A DNA stretch of 6,561 nucleotides from Candidatus Aminicenantota bacterium (lineage in GTDB: Bacteria > Acidobacteriota > Aminicenantia > UBA2199): positions 1,762,514 through 1,769,074 of the forward strand of contig CP070627.1 in NCBI GenBank assembly GCA_020355945.1, read 5' to 3'. Positions 5,573-6,561 of the stretch are shown here, in pieces; the first letter of the stretch is position 1; each line of letters begins with the position of its first letter. The notes under the pieces were generated by a model that made no database searches, had not been told where the DNA came from, and saw nothing but the letters and a program-made list of their open reading frames with translations. Made by a program: the position numbers and the translations under genes.

Positions 5573-6561
5573 ATGGGTAAAAAGAAAAATCTTATTTTTA
5601 TTTGCTTGATTATGGTAATCATCATCAGCTTCGTGGGCTGCACCAGCCAATCCATTGCCAATGCAGAAGATAAAGAACAAAAAGAGGCTATCCCGGTGGA
5701 GGTGACTAAAGTTGTAAAAGGAAACGTTTCCGCCTACTTCACCGGGACCGCTTCACTGGAGGCTGAGAATGAGGCTATCGTGGTGGCTAAAGTCGGAGGA
5801 GTAGTGGAACAAATTTTCGTGGAAGAAGGCCACAAAGTCAAAAAAGACCAAATACTGGCTCAACTGGACGACGATAAATTAACCCTGGACCTGGCAGAAG
5901 CAGAAGCCCGTTTAAAACAACTGGAAAACGAATTCAAACGCAACAAAGAACTATATCAAAAAAATATCGTCAGCGCAGAAATTTTTGAACGTATTAAATC
6001 GGATTTCGAGATGCAAAAAGCCAAAGTAGGACTGGCCCGGCTGATGAAAGATTATACCTCGATCCGCGCACCTATCAACGGAGTAATAGCAGAACGCATG
6101 ATCAAAAAGGGCAATATGGTTCCTCAAAATGAACCTTGCTTTCATATCACTGATTTCGATCCCTTATTGGCTATCTTACATGTCCCGGAAAAAGAGATGA
6201 GTAAACTGCAGAAAGATCAAAAGGCAATACTTGAAGTTGATGCTCTTGTTAAAGAGACTTTTACCGGCAAAATTTTGCGCATCAGCCCGGTAGTAGACCC
6301 CCAAACCGGTACCTTCAAAGTGACAGTGGCTGTTAAAGACCCGAAAGCAAAGTTAAAACCCGGTATGTTTTCACGGCTTCGTATTGTTTATGATGTTCAC
6401 AATGATACCCTCCTGGTGCCAAAAGATGCTGTGCTTATCGAAGGAAATGAGTCTGTGGTATTCGTAGTCAAAGACAATACCGCACATCGAAAAGTAATAG
6501 ATATCGGCTATGTGAATACCACCCATATGGAAATCAAAACAGGCCTGGAATTAGGTGATAC
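5573..6561 (+). CDS. RND efflux pump periplasmic adaptor (membrane-fusion) lipoprotein, N-terminal 329 residues
   Basis: Adaptors of this HlyD/AcrA-type family sit in the periplasm, usually lipid-anchored to the inner membrane, and join an RND transporter to a TolC-like outer-membrane channel. The reading frame starts at ATG 5573, six bases after GAGG, and is open to the right edge. A lipoprotein signal peptide (KKK, hydrophobic 7-21) ends in FVGC, with the acceptor at Cys23. Next come the first lipoyl half (about 68-100: VAKVGGVVEQIFVEEGHKV, ILAQLDDD), a short coiled-coil hairpin (about 102-158), the second lipoyl half (YTSIRAPINGVIAERMIKKGNMV, 161-183) and the beta-barrel domain with DPQTGTFKV and KLKPGMFSRLRI. 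The tip of the hairpin has R123, L127 and S134, exactly the R-x3-L-x6-S spacing known for TolC contact. The membrane-proximal domain has begun (LLVPKDAVL) when the window ends, with perhaps 30-60 residues missing. The substrate cannot be deduced, and a transporter gene is expected just downstream. Confidence 0.94.
   Translation, partial: MGKKKNLIFICLIMVIIISFVGCTSQSIANAEDKEQKEAIPVEVTKVVKGNVSAYFTGTASLEAENEAIVVAKVGGVVEQIFVEEGHKVKKDQILAQLDDDKLTLDLAEAEARLKQLENEFKRNKELYQKNIVSAEIFERIKSDFEMQKAKVGLARLMKDYTSIRAPINGVIAERMIKKGNMVPQNEPCFHITDFDPLLAILHVPEKEMSKLQKDQKAILEVDALVKETFTGKILRISPVVDPQTGTFKVTVAVKDPKAKLKPGMFSRLRIVYDVHNDTLLVPKDAVLIEGNESVVFVVKDNTAHRKVIDIGYVNTTHMEIKTGLELGD

Noticed and set aside
5389..5680. 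Minus-strand frames at 5389-5661 and 5486-5680
   Set aside because: They run through the A/T-rich gap and across the ends of two supported plus-strand genes. The Phe/Lys-rich content comes from homopolymer runs.
5951..6145. Minus-strand frame inside the efflux adaptor
   Set aside because: Antisense to a strongly conserved adaptor region (hairpin and second lipoyl half).
1..6561. CRISPR array, tRNA, rRNA, transposase or phage genes
   Set aside because: I saw no regularly spaced direct repeats, cloverleaf, rRNA-like stretch or transposase-like frame.

Overview
The window appears to come from a moderately AT-rich, Gram-negative (diderm) bacterial chromosome. The outer membrane is implied by a BamD-type assembly lipoprotein and by the periplasmic adaptor of an RND efflux pump. 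The order PASTA protein - rpe - bamD resembles, from memory, layouts in Acidobacteriota / Aminicenantes-like and deltaproteobacterial lineages. That placement is a low-confidence inference, because nothing here (no rRNA, no marker phylogeny) fixes the taxon.

Layout. Positions 4778 down to 1 (minus strand) form one tightly packed, five-gene, same-strand block. In transcription order it holds a degenerate EAL-HDOD signalling protein, a membrane-anchored PASTA protein without a kinase, ribulose-phosphate 3-epimerase (rpe), the outer-membrane assembly lipoprotein bamD, and the excision-repair nuclease uvrC, which runs off the left edge. Gaps are 9 bp, -41 bp (overlap), 2 bp and -14 bp (overlap), so co-transcription and translational coupling are likely. 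A very good sigma-70-type promoter (TTGACA, 17-bp spacer, TAAAAT) lies about 45 bp upstream of the first gene. The block mixes signalling, envelope, carbon metabolism and repair, so it is best read as a housekeeping operon rather than one pathway.

Positions 4779-5022 are a divergent intergenic region that is very AT-rich, with A/T tracts close to helical phase and weak direct and inverted repeats. From it a small XRE-family regulator (5023-5460) is transcribed rightwards. Its start is fixed by a GAGG ribosome-binding site, and codons 3-5 lie in a run of ten A. After its stop come a short 9-bp-period AGAG repeat and a poor terminator-like hairpin. Next is the start of an RND-type membrane-fusion lipoprotein (5573 to the right edge), presumably the first gene of an efflux operon continuing outside the window. 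The XRE protein is a plausible but unproven regulator of that pump and of itself.

I found no CRISPR array, tRNA, rRNA, insertion sequence or phage gene. I see no clearly new multi-gene system. The items most worth checking are the A10 slippage tract in the regulator, the 41-bp PASTA/rpe overlap, the EAL-HDOD protein heading the housekeeping operon, and the structured divergent promoter region.
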